DNA of 64,000 bases from Pseudorhodoplanes sinuspersici (GTDB lineage Bacteria > Pseudomonadota > Alphaproteobacteria > Rhizobiales > Xanthobacteraceae). Numbering within the stretch: the first letter of the stretch is position 1; each line of letters opens with the position of its first letter. The notes under the pieces are model-generated. The model made no database searches. It worked only from the letters and a program-made list of their open reading frames with translations, and was not told where the DNA came from. The DNA lies in assembly GCF_002119765.1 (NCBI RefSeq), contig NZ_CP021112.1:1668501-1732500 (forward strand), given 5' to 3'. A program made the position numbers and the translations under genes. Shown here in pieces: positions 1-8,660 of the stretch.

Positions 1-1
1 G

Positions 2-1372
2 GTGAATATTCCCGCCATCGTCTTGTCCGGCGGACCAATGCTGAATGGCTGGTGGAACGGCGAACGCTCCGGCTCCGGCACGGTGATCTGGCAGGCGCGC
101 AAGGATCTTGCCGCCGAGAAGATCGACTACAAGGAATTTCTTGCCATTGTGGCGTCATCCGCTCCGTCCATCGGTCATTGCAACACGATGGGCACGGCCT
201 CGACCATGAATGCGTTGGCCGAAGCACTTGGTATGTCGCTGCCTGGCTGCGCCGCAATTCCCGCTCCCTATCGCGAGCGCGCGCAAATCGCTTACGAAAC
301 CGGGTTGCGCGCGGTCGAAATCGTGCATGAAGATTTGAAGCCGTCCGATATTCTGACTCGCGAAGCGTTCGAGAATGCGATCATTGCCTGCTCGGCGATC
401 GGCGGCTCGACCAATGCGCCGATTCACATCGCCGCGATCGGGCGCCATATCGGCGTCGACGTCTCGATCGGTGATTGGGAGACAATCGGATTCGATGTGC
501 CGCTGCTCGTCAACATGCAGCCGGCCGGTCATTATCTCGGCGAGGAATATTATCGTGCTGGCGGATTGCCAGCCGTGCTGCATGAATTGCTGAATGCAGG
601 CCGCATCCATGGCGATGTGAAAACGATCAACGGCAAGACCATGGCCGAGAATGTCCGCAACGCAAAAGCCAGCGATGCCGACGTCATTTGGCCTTACGCC
701 AAACCGCTGAAAAAGGAAGCTGGCTTTCGCGTATTGCGCGGCAACCTGTTCAGTTCGGCGATCATGAAAACCAGCGTGATCTCGGAGGACTTCCGCAAAC
801 GCTATCTGTCCAATCCCGACGACCCGAACGCTTTCGAAGGTCGCGCCGTCGTGTTCGATGGCCCCGAGGATTATCACGCGCGCATCGACGATCCAGCGCT
901 GAACATTGACGAGAACACGCTATTATTCATTCGCGGCGTTGGGCCGATCGGCTATCCCGGATCGGCCGAGGTGGTGAACATGCAACCGCCAGCCACGCTC
1001 ATTAAAGCAGGGATCGAGTCGCTGCCCTGCATTGGAGATGGCCGGCAATCCGGCACATCCGGTTCGCCTTCGATTCTGAACGCCTCGCCGGAGGCTGCGG
1101 CCGGCGGCGGCCTGGCTTTGCTTCAGACAGGGGACCGTGTCCGCATCGATTTGCGCAAGGGCACGGCGGATATGCTGGTGCCAAAGGCTGAACTCGACCG
1201 GCGGCGCGTGGCCCTTGATGAGGCGGGCGGTTTTGCAGTGCCGAAAAGCCAGACGCCCTGGCAGGAAATTTATCGCAGCCTGACCGATCAGATGGCCGAG
1301 GGGCAGGTGCTGCGGGGAGCAGACTGCTATCAGCGCGTTGCCCAAACCAGCATTCCCAGGGACAGTCATTGA
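2..1372 (+). CDS. IlvD/Edd-family sugar-acid dehydratase, L-arabinonate dehydratase-like (5' end outside window)
   Basis: Iron-sulfur dehydratase of the IlvD/Edd family, which removes water from an aldonate to give the 2-keto-3-deoxy acid. The visible 456 residues carry [12 protein letters not shown] near residue 57 (a cluster-ligand cysteine in this family), GGSTNAPIH near 135, [17 protein letters not shown] near 165, and [15 protein letters not shown] near 345, which holds the family's catalytic serine. From memory these segments resemble L-arabinonate dehydratases more than biosynthetic IlvD. Family members are about 580 residues, so roughly 125 N-terminal residues lie left of the window and the GTG at position 2 is internal. 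The exact substrate is not decided by sequence. It is followed, convergently, by a periplasmic binding-protein gene. Confidence 0.85.
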   Translation: MNIPAIVLSGGPMLNGWWNGERSGSGTVIWQARKDLAAEKIDYKEFLAIVASSAPSIGHCNTMGTASTMNALAEALGMSLPGCAAIPAPYRERAQIAYETGLRAVEIVHEDLKPSDILTREAFENAIIACSAIGGSTNAPIHIAAIGRHIGVDVSIGDWETIGFDVPLLVNMQPAGHYLGEEYYRAGGLPAVLHELLNAGRIHGDVKTINGKTMAENVRNAKASDADVIWPYAKPLKKEAGFRVLRGNLFSSAIMKTSVISEDFRKRYLSNPDDPNAFEGRAVVFDGPEDYHARIDDPALNIDENTLLFIRGVGPIGYPGSAEVVNMQPPATLIKAGIESLPCIGDGRQSGTSGSPSILNASPEAAAGGGLALLQTGDRVRIDLRKGTADMLVPKAELDRRRVALDEAGGFAVPKSQTPWQEIYRSLTDQMAEGQVLRGADCYQRVAQTSIPRDSH

Positions 1373-1422
1373 CGGTTAGCAAGCGCGCCGAGACAATGGC
1401 TGAGTTGGCAGGCACAGCTGCC

Positions 1423-2226
1423 CTAAGGTTTCGCTCCCGCCGGTGCGACCACGGCCGTCTTCAATCCGATATCGTCGAAGCTTTTTCGCACGGCGCCTGA
1501 AGCCTTCATCTCCTCAACGAATGCAGTGAGATAGGCCAGTGCTTCCGGCTTGCCATTCGGTACAGCAGCGGCGGTGTAGGAATTCAGGATGCCGCCATCG
1601 AGAATGCGCGAACCCGGCAGTTTGCCGATAAGTCCGGTGAGCGACTCGCGCGACAGTGCGATCGCATCGGCCTTGTTGTCCTTCAGCAAGGACACGCCTT
1701 CGTCGACACCGCCGATCGTGATGAAGGTCGCATTCTTCGATGCGGCCATCGCCGCGCGTGAGGTTGCCGTGCCATCGACAATGGCGATCCGCACACCCGG
1801 CTTGTCGGCTTCGGCGACGGTTTTCACCGGTGCTTTTTCCGTGACCAGATAAGTCGAACTCAGCACATGATAGGCGGCACCAAAGGAAACGCGTTTGGCC
1901 CGCGCGGCATCGACCGGCATGAAGGTGACGTCCCAGATGCCTTTGTCGGCGTCGTTGGTGATCGCGCCGGAGGCAAGGTATTCGACAAACTGCACCGGCT
2001 TGCCGATTTTCTTGGCTAGCGCTGCGCCAAGATCGACCGCGACACCACGCGGCGTTCCGCTGGCGTCCTTGACCGTGTAGAGCGCCGAAGGGGCAGGGCC
2101 GACCGCGATGGCGACCCGCAAGGTATCAGCGGGAGCCAATTGTTTGATTGCATCGTCATTGGCCCTCGCGTCTTTCGCAATTGCGAAAGATGCGACCACA
2201 AGTCCGCACACCAGCACAAGGCGCAT
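1423..2226 (-). CDS. Periplasmic amino-acid/polar solute-binding protein (SBP_bac_3 family)
   Basis: Extracytoplasmic binding protein of 267 residues from the ATG at 2226. That start leaves a clean signal peptide (MRLVLVCGLVVASFAIAKDARA); an upstream in-frame start at 2262 would bury it. The body shows the family-3 pattern: an N-terminal LRVAIAVGPAPSALYTVKD strand, RGVAVDLGAALAKKIGKPVQFVEY, a GIWDVTFMPVDAARAKRVSF segment, and a second lobe with the KPGVRIAIVDGTATS segment. It would deliver a ligand to an ABC importer, but no ABC permease or ATPase sits beside it. The neighbouring sugar-acid enzymes hint at an organic-acid ligand, which is only inference. Confidence 0.85.
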   Translation of the reverse strand: MRLVLVCGLVVASFAIAKDARANDDAIKQLAPADTLRVAIAVGPAPSALYTVKDASGTPRGVAVDLGAALAKKIGKPVQFVEYLASGAITNDADKGIWDVTFMPVDAARAKRVSFGAAYHVLSSTYLVTEKAPVKTVAEADKPGVRIAIVDGTATSRAAMAASKNATFITIGGVDEGVSLLKDNKADAIALSRESLTGLIGKLPGSRILDGGILNSYTAAAVPNGKPEALAYLTAFVEEMKASGAVRKSFDDIGLKTAVVAPAGAKP

Positions 2227-2355
2227 GACAGTCCCCCACCGTTCCAGCGATGCACCGCACATCTAACCCGTTTGCGGCGAATGCAGTTTATTCATCAGCC
2301 TTGCTATTGGACAATGGCGAGTGTCCAATCTTCCATCCCGCAACCGGATGAACTG

Positions 2356-3198
2356 ATGCCCAGTATTGTCGAGAAACGCCACGCCTTCCGCCGTCTGCAT
2401 GAAACCGGTTGCTTCGTCATCCCCAATCCCTGGGACATCGGCAGTGCACGCTATCTCCAGCATCTTGGCTTCAAGGCGCTGGCGACGACAAGCCTCGGCT
2501 ACGCTTATGCCGCCGGCTATGCGGACGGCGAAGTGCCGCTCGGGCTGATGCTGGATCATATCGCCGAAATGGTCGAGGCGAGCGATGTGCCGGTCAATGC
2601 CGATTTCGAGGGTGGGTATGCGCATGAGCCGGAGGGCGTCGCCGAGAATGTGATGGCGTGTGTCGGAACCGGCGTCGCCGGTTTGTCGATCGAGGATTCC
2701 ACCGGCGACAAGGCGGTGCCACTTTATCCCTTCGATCAGGCCCTGGCGCGCATCAGGGCTGCGCGGGAGGCGATCGACAAGACGGGCGAGGACGTGATGC
2801 TGACCGCCCGCACCGAGGGCTTCATTCGCGGGCGCCCCGACATGGACGAAACCATTCGACGGCTGAAAGCCTTCGCCGACGCTGGCGCTGATTGTCTCTA
2901 TGCGCCCGGCATCAAGACCCGCGAAGAGATCAAGGTGGTTGTCGAGAGCGTTGCGCCGAAGCCGGTGAATATCCTGATCGGCTGGCCGAGCATTCTCAGC
3001 GTGCAGGACGTTGCAGCGCTGGGTGCGAGGCGCATCAGTGTCGGCGGGTCGCTCGCACGCTCTGCCTGGGGCGGCTTCATGCGCGCAGCACGGCAGATCG
3101 CCGATGGTGGCAGTTTCGGTGGATTTGCCGACGCAGCACCCGCTGGCGATCTGAACGCGTTTTTTCGCGAGGATCGCAAGAAGCGACCGGCTGAATGA
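2356..3198 (+). CDS. Isocitrate lyase/PEP mutase-superfamily protein
   Basis: TIM-barrel enzyme of the isocitrate lyase/phosphoenolpyruvate mutase superfamily, which acts on C-C or P-C bonds of 2-oxo acids using Mg2+. Visible hallmarks are the N-terminal FVIPNPWDIGSARYLQHLGF, the metal-binding VNADFEGGYA, SIEDSTGD, LTARTEGFIRG, DAGADCLYAPG and ARRISVGGSLARSAWG. The KKCGH or KRCGH cysteine loop of true isocitrate and methylisocitrate lyases is not present, so an oxaloacetate decarboxylase-like or undefined lyase role is more likely. The ATG at 2356 follows a GGATG-type site and fits the family N-terminus; an ATG at 2314 is an alternative. Its stop overlaps the next gene (ATGA), so the two are probably cotranscribed. 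Confidence 0.85.
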   Translation: MPSIVEKRHAFRRLHETGCFVIPNPWDIGSARYLQHLGFKALATTSLGYAYAAGYADGEVPLGLMLDHIAEMVEASDVPVNADFEGGYAHEPEGVAENVMACVGTGVAGLSIEDSTGDKAVPLYPFDQALARIRAAREAIDKTGEDVMLTARTEGFIRGRPDMDETIRRLKAFADAGADCLYAPGIKTREEIKVVVESVAPKPVNILIGWPSILSVQDVAALGARRISVGGSLARSAWGGFMRAARQIADGGSFGGFADAAPAGDLNAFFREDRKKRPAE

Positions 3199-3860
3199 GC
3201 GAGCCGCTCAATTTCAAGCCCGCAATACGTCCCGCCGATGTGGCCCTGGCCGGTCATTACGGCAGTGTAGTGAAACTCGACCCTTTGCAACACGGTGCGT
3301 CACTTTGGAATGCGATCAAGGATCATCCGGATTTGTGGGACTACATGCCCTATGGGCCGTTCGAGAGCGCCAAAGCATTTGACGACTGGCTCCTCGATCG
3401 CGCGTCGCTCAGCGACCCTTACGTTTACGCGATCCTCGATCCGGACGGTCATGCGCTCGGTCTTGCCGCGCTGATGAATATCCATCCGGAAATGGGTGTG
3501 ATCGAGGTCGGGCACATCGCCTATGCGCCGGCTTTGCAGCGCACGCGGCTTGGCACGGAGGCGCAATATCTGCTCGCGTCCTATGCATTCGATGCGCTGG
3601 GCTACCGGCGTTATGAATGGAAGTGCAACGCACTCAATAAGGCGTCGCGTGCGGCGGCTCAGCGTTACGGCTTTTCCTTCGAAGGCATCTTTCGCCAGCA
3701 CATGGTGGTGAAGGGCCACAATCGCGACACTGCCTGGTATTCGATCATCGATATCGAATGGCCGGCGCGCAAGGCGGCTTTCGAGCGATGGCTGTCGCCC
3801 GATAATTTCGATGCACGAGGCCACCAAAAAGCGCGATTGTCGGATTTGATGGCGCGCTGA
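3195..3860 (+). CDS. GNAT N-acetyltransferase, RimJ/RimL type
   Basis: A 221-residue acyl-CoA N-acyltransferase of the GNAT_3 / RimJ-RimL group. It shows the N-terminal RPADVALAGHYGSVVKLDP, a central VIEVGHIAYAPALQRTRLGTEAQYLL that corresponds to the acetyl-CoA-binding motif A (degenerate Q/RxxGxG/A), and YRRYEWKCNALNKASRAAAQRYGFSFEGIFRQHMVVKG, the usual C-terminal half. Such proteins acetylate amino groups of small molecules or protein N-termini; the substrate here is unknown. The start codon overlaps the upstream lyase-family gene by four bases, which suggests translational coupling. Confidence 0.88.
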   Translation: MSEPLNFKPAIRPADVALAGHYGSVVKLDPLQHGASLWNAIKDHPDLWDYMPYGPFESAKAFDDWLLDRASLSDPYVYAILDPDGHALGLAALMNIHPEMGVIEVGHIAYAPALQRTRLGTEAQYLLASYAFDALGYRRYEWKCNALNKASRAAAQRYGFSFEGIFRQHMVVKGHNRDTAWYSIIDIEWPARKAAFERWLSPDNFDARGHQKARLSDLMAR

Positions 3861-3883
3861 TTCACTCCGCAGGAACCGCATCA

Positions 3884-4642
3884 ATGACTGGACGTCTGCA
3901 GGACAAAGTTACTGTCATCACCGCCGCGGGGCAGGGGATTGGCCGGGCGATCGCGGAAGCTTTCATTGCCGAAGGTGCGAAAGTGATCGCAACCGATCTC
4001 GATGCTGGCAAATTGAAGGGCCTGCAGGTGGCGAAGGCATCATCGCTCGATGTGCGCTCGACCGAAGCCGTCAACGCACTGGCGCAGACGGTGACGAAAG
4101 ATTTCGGCGGAGCCGACATTCTCGTCAATTGCGCTGGCTTTGTGCACAACGGAACTGTGCTGCAATGCTCGGAAGCCGATTGGGACTTTTCGTTCGACCT
4201 CAATGTCAAATCGATGCATCGCACGATCAACGCGTTTCTGCCCGAGATGCTAAAGAAGCAGCACGGGTCCATTGTCAATATTTCCTCGGCGGCATCGTCC
4301 ATCACCGGGCTGCCGAACCGGTATGTGTACGGCGCGACCAAGGCGGCCGTGATCGGACTGACCAAGGCAGTTGCTGCCGATTTCATCCGGCAGGGCATCC
4401 GCTGCAATGCGATCTGTCCGGGAACGATTGAATCGCCGTCGCTCGAAGGCCGCATCGAAGCGGTGGCGCAATCCACCAAACAATCCAATGACACCGCGCG
4501 GCAAAGCTTTATCGACCGCCAGCCGATGGGCCGGCTCGGCACGGCTAAGGAAGTCGCTGCGCTGGCGGTCTTTCTGGCCTCCGACGAGGCGAGCTACATC
4601 ACTGGCCAGCCCTATCTGGTCGATGGCGGATTGGCGTTGTAA
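3884..4642 (+). CDS. SDR oxidoreductase, DHRS6/BDH2-like (2-keto-3-deoxy-L-fuconate dehydrogenase group)
   Basis: Classical short-chain dehydrogenase of 252 residues. The NAD-binding glycine motif TAAGQGIG lies at residues 13-20, NCAG at 82-85, the catalytic serine in NISSAASS near 134-139 and YGATK at 149-153. The stretches KVIATDLD, ADWDFSFDLNVKSMHRTINAFLP, AADFIRQGIRCNAICPGTIESPSL and the GRLGTAKEVAALAVFLASDEASYITG tail recall human DHRS6 (BDH2) and its bacterial relatives, which oxidise 3-hydroxybutyrate or 2-keto-3-deoxy-L-fuconate. An Asp in ATDLD at the end of beta-2 points to NAD over NADP. Lying near an arabinonate-dehydratase-like gene, a role in 2-keto-3-deoxy sugar-acid breakdown is plausible. 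Confidence 0.88.
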   Translation: MTGRLQDKVTVITAAGQGIGRAIAEAFIAEGAKVIATDLDAGKLKGLQVAKASSLDVRSTEAVNALAQTVTKDFGGADILVNCAGFVHNGTVLQCSEADWDFSFDLNVKSMHRTINAFLPEMLKKQHGSIVNISSAASSITGLPNRYVYGATKAAVIGLTKAVAADFIRQGIRCNAICPGTIESPSLEGRIEAVAQSTKQSNDTARQSFIDRQPMGRLGTAKEVAALAVFLASDEASYITGQPYLVDGGLAL

Positions 4643-4649
4643 GTATTTG

Positions 4650-4688
4650 CCGTTCCGGGACGCGTGAAGCGCGGGCCCGGAATGACGG
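4650..4688. repeat. Short GC-rich palindromic repeat
   Basis: An imperfect inverted repeat (CGTTCCGGG ... CCCGGAATGACG) lies between the SDR gene and the next small gene. This type of element is common between genes in Bradyrhizobium-like genomes and may fold into a hairpin downstream of the SDR gene. No second copy was found in this window. Confidence 0.45.
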
Positions 4689-4708
4689 GCATAGACCTGG
4701 AGTGACGC

Positions 4709-5032
4709 ATGCGCATGGTTTCGATCGCTCTTTTGTTGATCATCAGTCCGACGATGGCTTTCGCGGCCAATTGCAAGCGCAATGGCAATGCGGTGAATTG
4801 CGAAGATGGACGCACCGGTATTTTCACCGGCGATGCGATTATCTGGCCGGACGGTACGCGATCGACCAGCGCGAAACATCCAAGTGTCCTTATCGGCCAC
4901 AAGGATTCGGTTCGTGTCGGTCCCGGCGTTTTCGTCGGTTCGCCATCGGGCAAGGGCTCCGTCCCACTCGACGATCCGAACGCACCGCATAAGCGTGACT
5001 GCGCCGTGGTCGACAGCGTGTCCTATTGCTGA
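4709..5032 (+). CDS. Small secreted protein of unknown function
   Basis: A 107-residue protein that I do not recognise. It begins with a strong signal peptide (MRMVSIALLLIISPTMAFA) with a cleavage site before ANCKRNG. The predicted mature part has four cysteines, two near the N-terminus and two near the C-terminus, the last being the final residue, so two disulfide bonds are possible. It is rich in Gly, Asp and Ser with short alternating strands (CEDGRTGIFTGDAIIWPDGTRS), which suggests a small beta-rich periplasmic domain. A GGAG-like site (CTGGAG) precedes the ATG. It sits between the DHRS6-like and DenD-like dehydrogenase genes on the same strand, but nothing ties it to their function. Confidence 0.75.
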   Translation: MRMVSIALLLIISPTMAFAANCKRNGNAVNCEDGRTGIFTGDAIIWPDGTRSTSAKHPSVLIGHKDSVRVGPGVFVGSPSGKGSVPLDDPNAPHKRDCAVVDSVSYC

Positions 5033-5043
5033 TGGTAAGCACG

Positions 5044-6021
5044 ATGCACGTTCTTGTCACCGGCGCGGCTGGCATGATTGGCCGAAAACTTGTTGATCGG
5101 CTCGCACGCGACAGATCGCTGAACGGTCAAGCCATCGACAAACTGACATTGCTCGATATCGTGCCGGCGCAAATGCCACTGAGCGTTCAAGCGATCATCA
5201 AAACGGCCGATCTGTCTTCACCTGGCGCTGCAGAAGAGGTCATCGCAACGCGGCCCGATGTGATCTTCCATCTTGCAGGCATTGTATCGGGTGAAGCGGA
5301 AACGGATTTCGACAAGGGCTATCGCGTCAATCTCGACGGCACGCGCAATCTGCTCGAAGCCATTCGCATGATTGGTGACGGCTACAAGCCGAAAGTGATC
5401 TACACATCATCGATCGCCGTGTTCGGGGCACCATTCCCGGAATCGATCCCCGACGATTTCCATCTGACGCCGCTCACGAGCTACGGCGCGCAGAAAGTCA
5501 TCGGCGAAACGCTGCTGGCGGATTATACGCGACGCGGATTTCTGAGCGGTGTCGGCATCCGCCTTCCGGGCATCACGGTGCGCCCAGGCAAGCCGAACAA
5601 GGCGGCCTCCGGCTTTTATTCCGGCATCATCCGGGAGCCGCTGGCGGGTCGGGAAGCTATGCTTCCGGTTGCGGACGACACGACAAATACGCATGCGTCG
5701 CCCCGGGCGGCTGCCGGGTTTCTGGTGCACGGTGCCTCGCTCCGTCCTGAACAGCTCGGCCCGCGTATCAACCTGACAATGCCTGGCGTTTGCTGCACGG
5801 TTGGCGAGCAGATTGCGGCTCTGCGCCGCGTCGCGGGAGACCGCGTCGCAGCGCGAATCAGGCGTGAACCTGATGAATTCATCATGCGGATCGTCGCCGG
5901 CTGGCCGAGCCGCTTCGATGCCACGCGGGCCCGTGAACTCGGATTCACGGCCGAAAATTCGTTTGATGAGATCATCCGCGTCCATATCGAGGACGATCTC
6001 GCCGGCGATTTCGTGCGCTAA
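5044..6021 (+). CDS. denD: D-erythronate dehydrogenase-like NAD-dependent epimerase/dehydratase family protein
   Basis: Extended-SDR enzyme of 325 residues. The NAD motif TGAAGMIG is at residues 6-13, HLAGIVSG near 76-83, and the active-site YGAQK at 147-151. The C-terminal IVAGWPSRFDATRARELGF and the THASPRAAAGFLVHG segment are features I associate with DenD, which oxidises D-erythronate to the 2-oxo acid in four-carbon sugar-acid catabolism. The usual partners (OtnI, OtnK, OtnC) are not in the window, so the assignment rests on sequence recall alone. The ATG at 5044 is preferred because the glycine motif then begins at the normal distance; the in-frame start at 5026 adds six residues. Confidence 0.78.
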   Translation: MHVLVTGAAGMIGRKLVDRLARDRSLNGQAIDKLTLLDIVPAQMPLSVQAIIKTADLSSPGAAEEVIATRPDVIFHLAGIVSGEAETDFDKGYRVNLDGTRNLLEAIRMIGDGYKPKVIYTSSIAVFGAPFPESIPDDFHLTPLTSYGAQKVIGETLLADYTRRGFLSGVGIRLPGITVRPGKPNKAASGFYSGIIREPLAGREAMLPVADDTTNTHASPRAAAGFLVHGASLRPEQLGPRINLTMPGVCCTVGEQIAALRRVAGDRVAARIRREPDEFIMRIVAGWPSRFDATRARELGFTAENSFDEIIRVHIEDDLAGDFVR

Positions 6022-6153
6022 TACAAATTCAGGGATTGGCACGATTGGACGCAAAACAGGCCCCCACTTTTGCGACTCCGTGGGCTAGCCCTCAAACTTG
6101 CATCGCGGATCTGATCGCATACATTGCAGGCTCAAATCTCGCTTGAGGCTACC

Positions 6154-6987
6154 ATGAGCTACGTCGAAGCCGCCCTTGCGCCCATGCGCAAGACTGGACA
6201 GATCAAACTGCACAAGGCGGAAGCCTTTGTCGGCATGCGCAAGGCTGGCCAGCTCGTGGCCGAATGTCTCGATATGCTGGTGCCCGAAGTGCGGCCCGGC
6301 GTCCCGACCGATCGGATCGACCAGCTCGTGTATGACTTCGCGATGGATCATGGCGCCGTACCGGCGACGCTGATGTATCGCGGCTATCGCAAGTCGACCT
6401 GTACTTCGATCAATCATGTTGTGTGCCACGGCATCCCCAGTGAAAAGCCGATGAAAGAGGGCGACATCGTCAATATCGACGTGACGCTGATTGTCGATGG
6501 ATGGCACGGTGATTCCAGCCGCATGTATGCTGTCGGCGAAATTCCGCGTCGCGCCGAGCGGCTGATCGACGTGACCTATGAATCGATGATGCGTGGAATT
6601 GCTGCGATCAAGCCCGGTGGCACCACGGGTGATATCGGTGCCGCGATCCAGTCGTTCGTTGAAGCACAGCACATGAGCGTGGTGCGCGACTTCTGCGGTC
6701 ACGGCCTCGGCCGCCTCTTCCATGACGAGCCCAACATCGTTCACGTCGGACGGCCCGGCGAAGGCACGATCCTGCGGCCAGGCATGTTCTTTACGGTGGA
6801 GCCGATGATCAATCTCGGCCGGCCGCATGTGAAAGTGCTGTCGGACGGGTGGACTGCAGTGACCCGTGACCGGTCGTTGTCGGCGCAGTTTGAGCATACG
6901 GTAGCGGTGACGGATAAAGGCGCCGAGATTTTCACGCTGTCGCCCAAAGGGTTCGAAAAACCGCCGTACGCCACGTCAGCCTCATAA
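6154..6987 (+). CDS. map: Type I methionine aminopeptidase
   Basis: Metalloprotease that removes the initiator methionine from nascent proteins. All five metal ligands can be placed: D109 (NIDVTLIVDG), D120 (HGDSSRM), H183 (GHGLGRLFHDEP), E216 (TVEPMI) and E247 (EHTVAV). The substrate-pocket segment STCTSINHVVCHGIPSEKPMKEGDIV is intact. The ATG at 6154 gives 277 residues and follows a GAGG site nine bases upstream, better than an in-frame start at 6124. It is followed 83 bases later by radC on the same strand, an order often seen in Hyphomicrobiales. Confidence 0.97.
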   Translation: MSYVEAALAPMRKTGQIKLHKAEAFVGMRKAGQLVAECLDMLVPEVRPGVPTDRIDQLVYDFAMDHGAVPATLMYRGYRKSTCTSINHVVCHGIPSEKPMKEGDIVNIDVTLIVDGWHGDSSRMYAVGEIPRRAERLIDVTYESMMRGIAAIKPGGTTGDIGAAIQSFVEAQHMSVVRDFCGHGLGRLFHDEPNIVHVGRPGEGTILRPGMFFTVEPMINLGRPHVKVLSDGWTAVTRDRSLSAQFEHTVAVTDKGAEIFTLSPKGFEKPPYATSAS

Positions 6988-7070
6988 AGGCTTAGTCGCG
7001 CTCATCCCCGCTCCCTGTTTTCTGGTAACGTGCCAGTTGCAAAAGCGCACGATCGCGTCATGCTTGCAGC

Positions 7071-7805
7071 ATGGAGCATGGGACCAAGGACGGCAGCAAC
7101 GGCGGTGGGCGGAAAGCCGGCCTTGAAGAGGCCGAACCGCATTACCATGGGCATCGCGAAAGACTGAGGGCGCGTTTTCGTGAAGCCGGTGCCGATGCTG
7201 TCGCCGATTATGAACTGCTCGAACTTGTGTTGTTCCGTGCCATCCCCCAGCGTGACGTCAAACCGCTCGCCAAGCAGTTGATCGAAAAATTTGGCTCGTT
7301 TGCGGAGACGATTGCTGCACCGGAAACGCGCCTGAAAGAGATCAAGGGCATAGGCGATGCCGTGATCACCGAGATCAAGATCGTGCACGCGGCCGCCAGC
7401 CGCATCGCCAAGGGGCAGGTGAAAGCGCGGACCGTACTGTCATCCTGGTCGGCTGTGCTGGATTATTGTCGCACCGTGATGGCTTTCGCCGAAAAGGAAC
7501 AGCTCCGCATCCTGTTTCTCGACAAGCGAAATCAGCTCATTGCCGATGAGTTGCAGCAGACCGGCACGGTGGATCACACCCCGGTCTATCCGCGCGAGGT
7601 CGTGAAACGTGCGCTTGAACTGTCGGCGACTGCGATCATTCTCGTGCACAATCATCCGTCCGGCGATCCGACGCCGTCACGCGCGGATATCCAGATGACA
7701 CAGTCGATACAGGACATTGCCAAGCCGCTCGGCATTTCCGTGCATGACCACATCATCGTCGGCAAGGACGGGCATGCCAGCTTCAAGGGGTTGCGACTGA
7801 TCTAA
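7071..7805 (+). CDS. radC: RadC-family JAB/JAMM-domain protein
   Basis: A 244-residue RadC (UPF0758) protein. The N-terminal third holds the helix-hairpin-helix-like part with IKGIGDA near 91-97. The C-terminal JAMM metalloprotease-fold domain carries the metal motif H193-N-H195 in [15 protein letters not shown] with D206. Family members were once tied to DNA repair, but that role is disputed and the protein's substrate is unknown. It lies directly downstream of map and converges on the AprI/Inh-type gene. Confidence 0.94.
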   Translation: MEHGTKDGSNGGGRKAGLEEAEPHYHGHRERLRARFREAGADAVADYELLELVLFRAIPQRDVKPLAKQLIEKFGSFAETIAAPETRLKEIKGIGDAVITEIKIVHAAASRIAKGQVKARTVLSSWSAVLDYCRTVMAFAEKEQLRILFLDKRNQLIADELQQTGTVDHTPVYPREVVKRALELSATAIILVHNHPSGDPTPSRADIQMTQSIQDIAKPLGISVHDHIIVGKDGHASFKGLRLI

Positions 7806-7922
7806 CCCCAGGTGCAAGCTTGGTGTTTGGGTTGTTGCTTTGTCACCTCTGGACCGCGCCGCCATTGACGCTGGTGGCCATGAATTCTTTTCCTCTCGGG
7901 TGATCGGGCGATATGAAACACG

Positions 7923-8606
7923 TCACTTCTTCACCAGCCCGATAGCATCGGCTCCCTCCGGAACCCGGCGCCATTTTGATGGCTCGCGTTCCTCGAAGCG
8001 CCAGACCTGGCCATTTGGGGAAGCAAGGATAAGTTCGCCGCGATCCAGCCGCCAGACATTGGGATTGAGCCTCGTCATTGTCGGATCGCAGGGCGACTGC
8101 ACCGACAGGACAAACTCGTCGAACCCCTTTGTTTGCCTGTCGGTGAGTGTGAGATTGCAGACCGGCTTTTCGCCTTTGGTCATGCTCCATTCCCCGGCCA
8201 TCTGCTCGACTGAGCGCTTCGGTGTGAAGACTGCGGCCGAGGCGGCGGTCTGCAGGAAATAGAGTCCCTCATCCTTGCGTTCGCCTTCGAACATGCCGAC
8301 TTCGACTTCGGACATTTCAAACACAGCGCGGCCGCGTCCGTCGATCAGGTGCAGGGTCTCGTTATTGAGTGTCCACGCTTCGACCCCCTTCAGCAGCGGA
8401 ATGGCGTCGGTACATGTCGGATCAAACTCGACTTTGAAGCCGCCTTTCGCTGGATCGGTTCTGAAGGTGAGATTGCAAAGCTTGTCACGTTCGGAATTCG
8501 ACATCTCCCACGTGCCGACCATATTCTTGGCGGCTTCGCTGGGTGCTTGTGCGAATGCTGGGGCCGATGTCGCGAAAAGTGCGAGAAGAAGCGTCGCAAG
8601 CCGCAT
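7923..8606 (-). CDS. Secreted two-domain AprI/Inh-type metalloprotease-inhibitor-like protein
   Basis: A 227-residue exported protein starting at the ATG at 8606, which gives the signal peptide MRLATLLLALFATSAPAFAQA. The mature part contains two tandem copies of an inhibitor-like fold: MVGTWEMSNSERDKLCNLTFRTD near 30-50 and MAGEWSMTKGEKPVCNLTLTDRQ near 137-160, each with GTW/GEW, a CNL strand and a second cysteine (FDPTCTDA; QSPCDPT) that could close a disulfide. AprI/Inh proteins bind secreted serralysin-type proteases in the periplasm; no such protease gene is visible here. The duplicated domain is unusual relative to the roughly 120-residue classical inhibitors. Confidence 0.75.
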   Translation of the reverse strand: MRLATLLLALFATSAPAFAQAPSEAAKNMVGTWEMSNSERDKLCNLTFRTDPAKGGFKVEFDPTCTDAIPLLKGVEAWTLNNETLHLIDGRGRAVFEMSEVEVGMFEGERKDEGLYFLQTAASAAVFTPKRSVEQMAGEWSMTKGEKPVCNLTLTDRQTKGFDEFVLSVQSPCDPTMTRLNPNVWRLDRGELILASPNGQVWRFEEREPSKWRRVPEGADAIGLVKK

Positions 8607-8660
8607 GTGACTGTCCCGGGTCGAGCTCTCCAAGACGCTAGCATACGGCTTGCGTCAAAA

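Noticed and set aside
2-1372. GTG at position 2 taken as the start of the dehydratase
   Set aside because: The protein lacks about 125 residues of the family N-terminus, so the true start must lie left of the window.
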